Part shown: one piece after another, positions 51,110 to 61,537 of the stretch
How positions within the stretch are numbered: the first letter of the stretch is position 1
Layout of the letters: every line of letters starts with the position of its first letter
Origin: Allium sativum
Taxonomy: Eukaryota > Streptophyta > Magnoliopsida > Asparagales > Amaryllidaceae
Length of the DNA stretch: 64,000 nt
Assembly (NCBI GenBank): GCA_030737875.1
Contig: CM060922.1
Coordinates: forward strand, 319,215,456-319,279,455
Direction of reading: 5' to 3'
Position numbers and translations under genes: made by a program
Notes under the pieces: model-generated
The model's database searches: none
What the model saw: the letters and a program-made list of their open reading frames with translations, nothing else
Told to the model about the DNA's origin: nothing

Positions 51110-52144
51110 TGTAACAACCCGTATTTCTAATAATCTGTTATAACATAAATTGAGGCAGAATTAAATTATAAAATGGGAATCAAGGGAAACGAGCTATGCC
51201 ATTGCGTTCGTCTCGGAAAAATACGCGAAATAGAGTCCGAGTTTTCGAAAATCGGAGTCCGTATGGCCCAGATATGGCCCGTCGAAGTTTTCAGAAAATT
51301 CAAGTTTTAAAATCAGATTCAAATTTAAAGAATTGGGCCAGCTGGGCCAAGGCGGGAAAAATCCCGCCAGGACCCCATGTCGACAGGGGTCTTGGCATGT
51401 CGACTGCCCTGTCGACAGCCTTGTCGACAGGGGGTGGCCGGGCTACTTGGCCTGGTGCACCATTTCTGATTTGGGCTTGATAGGGGGGCTTGGTTCTAGA
51501 GAGTTCCGGGATCTGATGGACCTAATTGAATCTAGGGTTAATCCTATGGTTCAAATCATTAACCTAATCTATAAATAAGACCCTAACCTACCCTAAATTA
51601 TTCATTATTCATCCTAGTAACTAAACTATGCCAAAATCCATCCTCTCATGGCCTCCACCCTCTTCATACAATTCCTAATTTAATTCCTAAGTGATTTTCC
51701 ATGCATACAAGCATATTTAGGCTTGTATGATCCTCCTTAGCTTGCATTAAAGGCTTGTTTTTCAATTGGCATCATAAAGGAGGAGTCTTGATCAAGTTTG
51801 CTTGCATTTGGGGGTTTTAATTAGTTGCATAAGGGGTTTCTTGCATTTGTTATACCCATTTGAGTCCGCATAAGCATTGTAAGCCCTCTTACCTTCATTT
51901 TAGAAACTCTAAAGTTAATGTGTGATGAAAGTTGGGGTTTATGTATGTTTATTGAGTTGTGCATGTTATGCAAGGGTACTAAGCCATGATTTGCAAATCT
52001 ATTGAGTTATGCATGTATACTAAGCCATGATTTGCAAGATTAATAAGTTATGCATGTTCATGCAAGTTTGTTAAGCCATGATTTGTATGTTTATTAAGTT
52101 ATGCATGTTTATGCAAGTTTACTAAGCCATGATTTGCAAGTTTA

Positions 52145-52410
52145 ACAAGTTATGCATGTTTTGACAAGTTGTGCATGTTTATGCAAGTTTAAAACGACAA
52201 GTTATGCATGTTTTGACAAGTTGTGCATGTTTATGCAAGTTTAAAACGACAAGTTGTGCATGTTTGACAAGTTGTGCATGTTTATGCAAGTTTAAAACGA
52301 CAAGTTGTGCATGTTTATGCAAGTTTAAAATGACAAGTTGTGCATGTTTGACAAGTTGTGCATGTTTATGCAAGTTTAAAATGACAAGTTGTGCATGTTT
52401 GGCAAGTTAT
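52145..52410. repeat. Minisatellite of caagttgtgcatgttt / atgcaagtttaaaa units in the D LTR
   Basis: Tandem units of 17 and about 34 bases. The copy in the 3' LTR (59435-59720) has a slightly different unit number. Cysteine-rich open frames on both strands here are repeat translations. Confidence 0.9.
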
Positions 52411-52740
52411 GCATGGTTATGGTAAAATGCAAGTTCACTATGCTAAGTTGTGCAAGCCTAACATGTTATGCATGATTGTTGTGCAAGTTTGTCATGTATG
52501 TTGTGCCAAGTTCCCTCTTCCTATCCTTTATGCGTTATTACGAATATGTAAGCGATAGAATGACGTTGGGGGTTTTGGGTAAACTTAAAATACATGAAAA
52601 TATAAGATTGGGAATTTACCTATTAAGTTAGGTCTACCCCTTGGGAATTTACCTATTAAGTTAGGTCTACCCAAGTAATTGTTTGACTTGTGATTATGTT
52701 TTGAAATGAAGTGGACATGACACTTAGAAAACATAAGTGT

Positions 52741-52842
52741 GGCCAACTCGAGGTTGGGTTGAGTTTGTAGCGTAATTCTACCCGGAACCGACCGGCTTAA
52801 CTAGTGGCTACAAACAATAGGACCCAATGTGGGAAGTTGGTC
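52741..52842 (+). other. Multi-stem module D1
   Basis: GGCCAAC (52741-52747) pairs with GTTGGTC (52836-52842), TTGGGT with ACCCAA, and GTTTGTAGC with GCTACAAAC. It is the same length as C1 (102). The 3' LTR copy is at 60044-60145. Confidence 0.7.
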
Positions 52843-52854
52843 ATGGGGTGCCAA

Positions 52855-52943
52855 GACCCGAGGTTAGACCAAGTTGTGGTGTAAAGCTACCCGGACCCGC
52901 CCGGCTTAACTAGTAACCGCAACAAAGTCTAATGTGAGAGGTT
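52855..52943 (+). other. Multi-stem module D2
   Basis: GACC pairs with GGTT (wobble), TTAGAC with GTCTAA, and GTTGTGGT with ACCGCAAC (one wobble). The 3' LTR copy is at 60158-60246. Confidence 0.65.
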
Positions 52944-53788
52944 AAGGTGCATTAAATTAATTAATGCCTCATGATTAGGGTTAAGTCAGGGTCCACTAAT
53001 ACTTAATCCAATTTGGGGATTCGAGGGATTAGAATGTGGTTAAGTTGTGAACCGTTGATTACACTTAACTAGTTTAATCCATTTGGGAGTTCAAGGGATT
53101 AGAATGGGGTTAAGCCACACTTAACCAGTTTAATCCAGGATTAGTGAAGGGTTAAATCACACTTAACCCTCTTAGGAAACCCTAGCAGCGGGTCTGTTCC
53201 GGCAGTAATCCCAGTTTGGTATCATCACAACCCTAGAGACTAGGCTAGGGCGGGGCACGATTACTGGACGGATGTAAACGACCAAAGGGCGATGGCCGAG
53301 TGGTACAGCGGTGCGGGTCCGGCGGGCTACGGACGTGCACGTAGTCCGATGTTGGACAAACTCGAGGCACGGGTACCAGTAGGTTAGGGCTGTGCATTAT
53401 TGCTTAAGTGTCTGGGGTTGACATCCGAGGGCTTGATACACCCAAAGGGGGACCCAGCACAGTCTAACTACAACCATACGTGGGCCATATGGACACCAAC
53501 ACTTGACGTGTTAGGTTTATAGGGAGCCGATCGATTAGACCGTTGGGCTGGACCTTGTATTAAGGTCACCTCATGTTATTGGGCCAAAGCTTGGGCCAAG
53601 GAATCAATACCTGTTATGTTGGGTTGCCAGTACACCGTGGTGCAAAACTTAGCCATGTTTTATGCGATGACACCCCTATCTATCTTGTAGTTAATTTACC
53701 ATGCCAGTATGTTGTTATCTATGATCATCTCAGTTCCCATCATGATGTTAACTTTATTAGTTTATAGACTGATCGTAGCAGGGCTTAC

Positions 53789-53805
53789 TCAGTCTTTTTG
53801 ACTGA
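53789..53805 (+). other. Conserved LTR 3' hairpin in D
   Basis: TCAGTC, TTTTT, GACTGA, then CCCG, identical to C. Confidence 0.65.
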
Positions 53806-54246
53806 CCCGTTTTGTTTCGCCTCTTTTCTTCCGTCCCCCCCTCCTCCCCCCCCCCAGGTTCTCAGGGAGGGAATACAGGAGCCTAGCTTGGATCTTAGCT
53901 GCTTTCTTGGATAGCTCATGTATGCTTTGGACTTGGGCTCGCTATGGTTTCTTCCACTTTGGGGATAGCTACTATTATGTTTTCTTTTTCAGTTTTAGTT
54001 TCAGATGATGTTATTTCATGTACTAGACTTGTTTATTTGGGAAATTGACATTTTGATGTACCAGACTTGTTTTTGAAATGGTTTAAAAATCTTCCGCTGT
54101 TTTATTTACTTACTCTGTTTATTTACATATATATATATATGTCATGTCCTGCCTTGCTATATCATTATGCATGTTTACCAATAATGCCCCTCCAAAGCTA
54201 GTGCATTCCCTTGCGAGTGACCCTGGCGGAGGTGGGGTGTTACATT

Positions 54247-54258
54247 TGGTATCAGAGC
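54247..54258 (+). promoter_or_regulatory. Primer binding site of element D
   Basis: TGGTATCAGAGC, matching initiator tRNA-Met, two bases after the LTR. Confidence 0.93.
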
Positions 54259-54448
54259 CAGGTTTACGAGAAGGGATAAAAAGTTTTTTTTTTTTTTAAA
54301 AAACTTTCGAAAAGAAAAACTATTTTCAAAACCAAGTATAAATTATTTTCCAAAGAAAAGTCTAGTTGTTTTTAAGAGGCTATTCCCCAAAAGCCATTAG
54401 CACTATCCTTTGACTCCTCGTTTGAACTCTTTTCTTTTCGTTTCCAGC

Positions 54449-55462
54449 ATGTCTGATAATCTCATCTTGCCCGAAGGAGCAATGATACCCGATTGGTTTC
54501 GTCGGTACTTGGAAGTCACGGCACCGGTCTCGGGTGTCCCTAATGTTGTCTTCCCAGTCGAGGCCGCTATTCCTCCTCCTCCTCCCGTAGCTGATGTTCC
54601 TCTTCCCCCTCAGCCTCCACAAGCGGATTTCGCGGAAACTTGCAAGAACTTTAAGAGGATGGGTGGCAAGAATTTTAATGGAACATAGACTTTTGTAGAA
54701 GCAGGGAATTGGTTGAAAGAGACCGAAGATCTTTTAGCCACCTTTGATATAAGTGACCGCAGGAAGGTCTTATTAGCAGTATGGTTGCTAAAGGAAGAAG
54801 CTGCACGTTGGTGGGTAGTCACCACCGCTACTAGGCCAATTGAGACTTGGGATGACTTTAGAGGAAGGTTTGGACTGAGATTCTTATCACTGAAGCAAGG
54901 GGACATGACTATTAGGGAATACATAGATAAGTTTAATCAACTGGCTCGTGTCAATTTAGACTTGGTTAATACAGCTCAGAAGAAGGCCCTACACTTTGCT
55001 CTAGGATTAAAAGAGCCATTGCATGGTTTGGCCATGTCTCATATACCCTTGGGGGCGACTTTCGAGAATTTGGTGAATTTGGCCCTACTTCAAGAAGAAG
55101 ATAACAATGACAAGAAAGAGGTCAAGGCGAACGAGTCTCAAGGCAAGAGAGTAAATTCCGGGAAACGGGGCAAGGATAACAACAACCGCAAGGACAAGCC
55201 AAAAGGGAATATGAAATGCAACTTCTGTGGTAAAGTTGGACATATAGCCAGGGAATGTAGGAAAAAGGAGAAGAGAAAGCGGGGCGAATGCTTTGATTGT
55301 GGTGAGTTTGGACATTTCAGCAAGGATTGCCCAAGGAAGCAAGGGCAAGGTCAGACTCAGTGTGCAGGACTATTTGGAGGGCGAATTCATCCCCTCCACC
55401 CCGTTCTTCCAGCTCATGATAGAGGTAGTGTTTCTGTTGAAAATCTTGTTTACATTTTCTGA
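54449..55462 (+). pseudogene. gag of element D, one in-frame stop
   Basis: The frame opens with MSDNLILPEG and a proline-rich stretch (IPPPPPVADVPLPPQPP). It meets a TAG at 54686-54688 and then continues in the same frame to 55462. It contains a retrotransposon gag domain with the typical WLKETEDLL, ARWW and YIDKFNQLA segments. Two CCHC zinc knuckles follow: CNFCGKVGHIAREC at 55217-55258 and CFDCGEFGHFSKDC at 55289-55330. Most Tekay-type elements have one or two knuckles. Gag forms the particle that packages element RNA. Apart from the stop the frame looks intact; the link to protease is frameshifted. Confidence 0.88.
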
Positions 55463-55728
55463 TTTTCCCTGTTCAAACTTTGTTTGATTCTGGCACATCG
55501 CATAGTTTTATTTCATCTGATCTAGTTGAAAGTTTGCACCTAAGTACTAGCCTAGTTGATGATCCCGTATGTGTTTCAAATCCAATTGGGGGTTTCTGCC
55601 CGTTTGTCTGTGATCTGAGTGGATTTGAAAATTTCTATCTTAAGTATAGAATTCTCGTGGGATGTTTATATTCTCGGTTTCAGGGGATATGGGTTGGTTT
55701 TGGGCATGGAATGGTTGTCCTGTTTTGA
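55463..55728 (+). pseudogene. Protease region of element D
   Basis: In a different frame from gag, FDSGTSHSFISSDLVESL carries the DSG active-site motif of aspartic retropepsin, followed by VSNPIGG. The frame ends at 55728. It would cleave the polyprotein if connected, but the gag-protease frame is broken. Confidence 0.82.
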
Positions 55729-56700
55729 AGCCATTCTTGGTTTTTGTATATAGGGTTGTGAGGCTCATGATCCGCCTCGGTAATACCCTAGAAATTTCTA
55801 GTAACCCTGTGGGTCCCGTCATGTTATGTTATCTGGAATCCCTCAACTCATCTATCGATAGTTTGCAATCTGTGAGGGTGGTCCGAGAATATCCTGATAT
55901 CTGGGGATAGATTTCCGTATTATCTGGTTGGTAATGCCAAGCCAGTTTCGTGGCCGGTTAGGCACACGGCCTCACGAGGTGAGAGTTAAGAAAGCAAGTC
56001 AAGGAGTTGCTTGAGAAGAACTTCCTGAGACGAAGCATTTTCGAGTAGGGTGCTCCAGTAGTATTCGTTACTGATGTGGACAGTTTGTTTCGCTTATGTG
56101 TTGATTATCGTGAGAGGAATAGATAACCGTTACCAAGGATCAATGATTTGTTTGATCAGCTTGTAGGAGCATCTGTTTTCTTTTGATCTAGCTACCAGAT
56201 TCCATCAGCTTAGGATGGCTGAGGATGGAATTGACAAGACTGCGTTTAGGACTCTAGATGGATTTTTTTTAGAATGGCTAGTCATGCTATTTGGTTTGAC
56301 TAAGGCACCCGCATATTACGTGAACTTGATGGGTAGGGTGTTTAGGGAGTCCTTGAACAAGTTTGTCATGGTCGTCATAGACGATATTTTGATCTCCTCA
56401 AAAGAACGAGGAAGAACATGCTATACATCTCAAGGAGGAGATGGATACGCTTAGAGCCACCAGTGGAAGGTCAAGTTCTCCAAATGTCACTTTGGAGGAA
56501 AGAAGTTGGATTTCTTGGGCACATAGTTCTTAAGTAAGGCTTAGCGGTGGATTCCGCTAAAGTGGCGGCGGTTTGAGACCGGAAAGCTCTGAGAAGGGCA
56601 ATTGAAGTAAGAAGCTTTCTCCGTTTGGCTAGTTAGTTAGCATTCCCGGAGCTTAGACTTACTCTTCTGATCAAGAAGGGAGTTTCACGGGAAGAAGACC
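55729..56700 (+). pseudogene. Reverse transcriptase / RNase H region of element D, broken
   Basis: Recognisable pieces lie in several frames: EYPDIWG before the RT, RLCVDYRERNR near 56090, INDLFDQL near 56145, and an open stretch 56215-56454 with KTAFRT, MLFGLTKAPA and VIDDILISS, the IDD pair of the catalytic site. Stops at about 56047 and 56126 and frameshifts separate them. The RNase H part is reduced to fragments such as KFSKCHFGGKKLDFLG near 56480. Confidence 0.85.
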
Positions 56701-57240
56701 CGCAGTTGGTCAAGAACATGGACCAGTCGACTCGAGGCGAGATGTTAGGTCACCTCGCTAGATATATTATAAAGGATGACTAAGGCGTGACAAGAGATTA
56801 TGTGTTCCTCGAGTGAAAGACTTGGTAAAGAAGGTTCTTGAAGATGCGCGTCACTCGAGGAGGTGGCCGAGTTGGTCTCAGGATACATGTTGTGCCACCA
56901 GGTTGAGGCCAAGTCATAAAAGCCCAGTGGGCCATTACCCCCATTGGGAGTTCCGCAAGGGAAGTGTGAAAACATCTCGATAGATTATGTGGATAGACTA
57001 CCTAGATCAAAGAAAGGGAATACGGGTATGTGGGTCATAATAGGTAGACTCACGAAGAGTGCTCATTTCAGTCCGGTGAAGAGCGAGAGGACTACATCAT
57101 GGTTAGCAACGGTTTATCCTCAAGAAGTTGGCCAGTTTTGAAATAGCCTACAGGAAGCCATGGGTAGGCAATTGAATCTAGGTATGGCCTATCACTCATA
57201 GGCGGATGGTTCATTTCGATTAAGCATGAGTTATAGAAAA
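56701..57240 (+). pseudogene. Integrase region of element D, broken
   Basis: An open piece at 56944-57141 contains ISIDYVDRLPRSKKG and IGRLTKSAHF, from the DDE catalytic core of Ty3/Gypsy integrases. Downstream LQEAMGRQLNLGMAYHS ends at a stop where family members read HPQTDGQ. The zinc-binding HHCC part is hardly visible, and no chromodomain could be identified. Confidence 0.8.
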
Positions 57241-58394
57241 TCACGTTTATAAGGGGCAATTGGCAACGTAGGTTGGTATTTTCAAGAAAAGTTCTGCTGC
57301 GTGGAATACTTTATAGTAAGTAGGCGAGATCCAGGATTCACTAGTGAATTTTGGAGAGCTTGCATGAAATCATGAGGTTATGGTATGTTTAAGCCAAGTA
57401 TGCAGAAGGAAGAATAAGTGGAAAAGAAAGACGAGAGGCGATAATGAAATGAGTTCCAACTCGAATTTGGGATATAGGAGTTAGGAAGCCAAGGAATCAT
57501 AAGGTGAAAGATAGTCAAAGCACAGTTGAGTTAAGCTCAAGGAAACGTGACTAAGAAGAGTGAAGACTAGATACGCGCATCATATCTCTTTTTAAGAGTG
57601 CGTCCTTGATCCTTGTTTTCCTGTGGAGCTTGCTTGCAAGTTATCTTTTGTATATATCCTCTCGGTCCCATTCTCGACCCTATTTCTGTTGTAAACTCCA
57701 CAAGGGGGTTAAGACTCATTGGTTAGTACTATATGTCAAAGTTTGAATGGATTTCTTGTAATCCAAAAAGGAGTTTATCTAGTTTATCTAGTTTATCTAG
57801 TTCATCGTGTCTATCTTGTTATGAGAACCTTAGGTAGAAACCCTTTGGATGAAACATGTATTTGAAGCATGTTATGCTTGATGGTTGCAAGTGGTTGCAA
57901 GTGTTTGCAAGTGGTTGCTCGTGGATGCATTATACACGATTAGGCACTAGATCGGCTCGCACACTCCTCATATTGCATATGCATGAGTGTTTATGCTTAT
58001 TCATGGATGGAAATTGTGTGTTATCACATGGATGTTGCATATGGATGAATGTTATGTGCACTCATATAGATACCATAAATTATGTTAGGAATTTGCATAC
58101 ATATAGATTCATTTCACTGACATACATATGCATTAAGGAGTTTTACTGTATCAGTAACCGCCTGATTTACATACATACGCATTAAGGAGGTTTACTGTAT
58201 CAGTAACCGCCTGATTTTTGCATTAGGTAAGTACATATACACACACTTTTGCATATGTTCATACCACATTTAGAATCTTTTAAGGACAATGATTGCTCGT
58301 GGATGATGCTTTGAGTAGATGGATGATTGGATGGTAGGATACGTTCTTCCTAACTTGAAGATTTCGGGGACGAAATCCTTTAAGGAGGGGAGAA
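57241..58394 (+). other. 3' interior of element D, non-coding, with short tandem repeats
   Basis: Three copies of tttatctag at about 57774-57803, ttgcaagtgg repeats at 57885-57920, and a 49-bp tandem duplication at 58121-58218. A polypurine tract AAGGAGGGGAGAA at 58382-58394 precedes the 3' LTR. Parts recur in the interior of C. Confidence 0.8.
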
Positions 58395-61300
58395 TGTAAC
58401 AACCCGTATTTCTAATAATCTGTTATAACATAAATTGAGGCAGAATTAAATTATAAAATGGGAATCAAGGGAAACGAGCTATGCCATTGCGTTCGTCTCG
58501 GAAAAATACGCGAAATAGAGTCCGAGTTTTCGAAAATCGGAGTCCGTATGGCCCAGATATGGCCCGTCGAAGTTTTCAGAAAATTCAAGTTTTAAAATCA
58601 GATTCAAATTTAAAGAATTGGGCCAGCTGGGCCAAGGCGGGAAAAATCCCGCCAGGACCCCATGTCGACAGGGGTCTTGGCATGTCGACTGCCCTGTCGA
58701 CAGCCTTGTCGACAGGGGGTGGCCGGGCTACTTGGCCTGGTGCACCATTTCTGATTTGGGCTTGATAGGGGGGCTTGGTTCTAGAGAGTTCCGGGATCTG
58801 ATGGACCTAATTGAATCTAGGGTTAATCCTATGGTTCAAATCACTAACCTAATCTATAAATAAGACCCTAACCTACCCTAAATCATTCATTATTCATCCT
58901 AGTAACTAAACTATGCCAAAATCCATCCTCTCATGGCCTCCACCCTCTTCATACAATTCCTAATTTAATTCCTAAGTGATTTTCCATGCATACAAGCATA
59001 TTTAGGCTTGTATGATCCTCCTTAGCTTGCATTAAAGGCTTGTTTTTCAATTGGCATCATAAAGGAGGAGTCTTGATCAAGTTTGCTTGCATTTGGGGGT
59101 TTTAATTAGTTGCATAAGGGGTTTCTTGCATTTGTTATACCCATTTGAGTCCGCATAAGCATTGTAAGCCCTTTTACCTTCATTTTAGAAACTCTAAAGT
59201 TAATGTGTGATGAAAGTTGGGGTTTATGTATGTTTATTGAGTTGTGCATGTTATGCAAGGGTACTAAGCCATGATTTGCAAATCTATTGAGTTATGCATG
59301 TATACTAAGCCATGATTTGCAAGATTAATAAGTTATGCATGTTCATGCAAGTTTGTTAAGCCATGATTTGTATGTTTATTAAGTTATGCATGTTTATGCA
59401 AGTTTACTAAGCCATGATTTGCAAGTTTAACAAGTTATGCATGTTTTGACAAGTTGTGCATGTTTATGCAAGTTTAAAACGACAAGTTATGCATGTTTTG
59501 ACAAGTTGTGCATGTTTATGCAAGTTTAAAACGACAAGTTGTGCATGTTTGACAAGTTGTGCATGTTTATGCAAGTTTAAAACGACAAGTTGTGCATGTT
59601 TGACAAGTTGTGCATGTTTATGCAAGTTTAAAATGACAAGTTGTGCATGTTTGACAAGTTGTGCATGTTTATGCAAGTTTAATATGACAAGTTGTGCATG
59701 TTTGACAAGTTATGCATGATTATGGTAAAATGCAAGTTCACTATGCTAAGTTGTGCAAGCCTAACATGTTATGCATGATTGTTGTGCAAGCTTGTCATGT
59801 ATGTTGTGCCAAGTTCCCTCTTCCTATCCTTTATGCGTTATTACGAATATGTAAGCGATAGAATGACGTTGGGGGTTTTGGGTAAACTTAAAATACATGA
59901 AAATATAAGATTGGGAATTTACCTATTAAGTTAGGTCTACCCCTTGGGAATTTACCTATTAAGTTAGGTCTACCCAAGTAATTGTTTGACTTGTGATTAT
60001 GTTTTGAAATGAAGTGGACATGACACTTAGAAAACATAAGTGTGGCCAACTCGAGGTTGGGTTGAGTTTGTAGCGTAATTCTACCCAGAACCGACCGGCT
60101 TAACTAGTGGCTACAAACAATAGGACCCAATGTGGGAAGTTGGTCATGGGGTGCCAAGACCCGAGGTTAGACCAAGTTGTGGTGTAAAGCTACCCGGACC
60201 CGCCCGGCTTAACTAGTAACCGCAACAAAGTCTAATGTGAGAGGTTAAGGTGCATTAAATTAATTAATGCCTCATGATTAGGGTTAAGTCAGGGTCCACT
60301 AATACTTAATCCAATTTGGGGATTCGAGGGATTAGAATGTGGTTAAGTTGTGAACCGTTGATTACACTTAACTAGTTTAATCCATTTGGGAGTTCAAGGG
60401 ATTAGAATGGGGTTAAGCCACACTTAACCAGTTTAATCCAGGATTAGTGAAGGGTTAAATCACACTTAACCCTCTTAGGAAACCCTAGCAGCGGGTCTGT
60501 TCCGGCAGTAATCCCAGTTTGGTATCATCACAACCCTAGAGACTAGGCTAGGGCGGGGCACGATTACTGGACGGATGTAAACGACCAAAGGGCGATGGCC
60601 GAGTGGTACAGCGGTGCGGGTCCGGCGGGCTACGGACGTGCACGTAGTCCGATGTTGGACAAACTCGAGGCACGGGTACCAGTAGGTTAGGGCTGTGCAT
60701 TATTGCTTAAGTGTTTGGGGTTGACATCCGAGGGCTTGATACACCCAAAGGGGGACCCAGCACAGTCTAACTACAACCATACGTGGGCCATATGGACACC
60801 AACACTTGACGTGTTAGGTTTATAGGGAGCCGATCGATTAGACCGTTGGGCTGGACCTTGTATTAAGGTCACCTCATGTTATTGGGCCAAAGCTTAGGCC
60901 AAGGAATCAATACCTGTTATGTTGGGTTGCCAGTACATCGTGGTGCAAAACTTAGCCATGTTTTATGCGATGACACCCCTATCTATCTTGTAGTTAATTT
61001 ACCATGCCAGTATGTTGTTATCTATGATCATCTCAGTTCCCATCATGATGTTAACTTTATTAGTTTATAGACTGATCGTAGCAGGGCTTACTCAGTCTTT
61101 TTGACTGACCCGTTTTGTTTCGCCTCTTTTCTTCCGTTCCCCCCCCCCCCAGGTTCTCAGGGAGGGAATACAGGAGCCTAGCTTGGATCTTAGCTTCTTT
61201 CTTGGATAGTTCATGTATGCTTTGGACTTGGGCTCGCTATGGTTTCTTCCACTTTGGGGATAGCTACTATTATGTTTTCTTTTTCAGTTTTAGTTTCAGA

Positions 61301-61537
61301 TGATGTTATTTCATGTACTAGACTTGTTTATTTGGGAAATTGACATTTTGATGTACCAGACTTGTTTTTGAAATGGTTTAAAAATCTTCCGCTGTTTTAT
61401 TTACTTACTCTGTTTATTTACATATATATATATGTCATGTCCTGCCTTGCTATATCATTATGCATGTTTACCAATAATGCCCCTCCAAAGCTAGTGCATT
61501 CCCTTGCGAGTGACCCTGGCGGAGGTGGGGTGTTACA
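58395..61537 (+). repeat. 3' LTR of element D
   Basis: Near-identical to 51110-54244. The differences are a few substitutions, one altered minisatellite unit and C-run length near 61140. Module copies lie at 60044-60145 and 60158-60246. Confidence 0.93.

Larger units (their letters stand above)
51110..54244 (+). repeat. 5' LTR of element D
   Basis: Contains the GTCGAC cluster (51379-51428), TATA box (51570-51577), donor-like ATTGTAAGCC near 51877, minisatellite (52145-52410), small hairpins (52610-52672), modules D1 and D2, about four GGTTAAG units (52977-53183), the 3' hairpin (53789-53805) and an acceptor-like C-rich tract ending CCCAG near 53857. Confidence 0.93.
51110..61537 (+). mobile_element. 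Ty3/Gypsy (Tekay/Del-like) LTR retrotransposon D, degenerate coding region
   Basis: LTRs 51110-54244 (3135 bases) and 58395-61537 (3143 bases) are almost identical and start and end like those of C. The flanks are AGATC (51105-51109) and GGATC (61538-61542), a duplication with one mismatch. The 4150-base interior has the order primer site, gag with two zinc knuckles, protease, RT, integrase and purine tract, which is Ty3/Gypsy order. Stops and frameshifts break every pol domain. It inserted into the LINE. C shares its LTR start and several interior stretches, so D is the closest thing here to a coding relative of C. Confidence 0.93.

Noticed and set aside
52145..52410. Regularly spaced repeats resembling a CRISPR array
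   Set aside because: The spacers are themselves repeats, the units vary in length, and the context is a plant LTR.
52171..52425. Cysteine-rich repeated peptide (SCACLCKFKTT units), also at 59456-59719 and on the minus strand
   Set aside because: It is a translation of the LTR minisatellite in both LTR copies; open frames on both strands show that it is a repeat artefact, not a secreted cysteine-rich protein.
38960..61537. C and D as tandem segmental duplications of host DNA
   Set aside because: LTR ends, primer sites, purine tracts and (one-mismatch) target duplications show them to be separate retroelement insertions.
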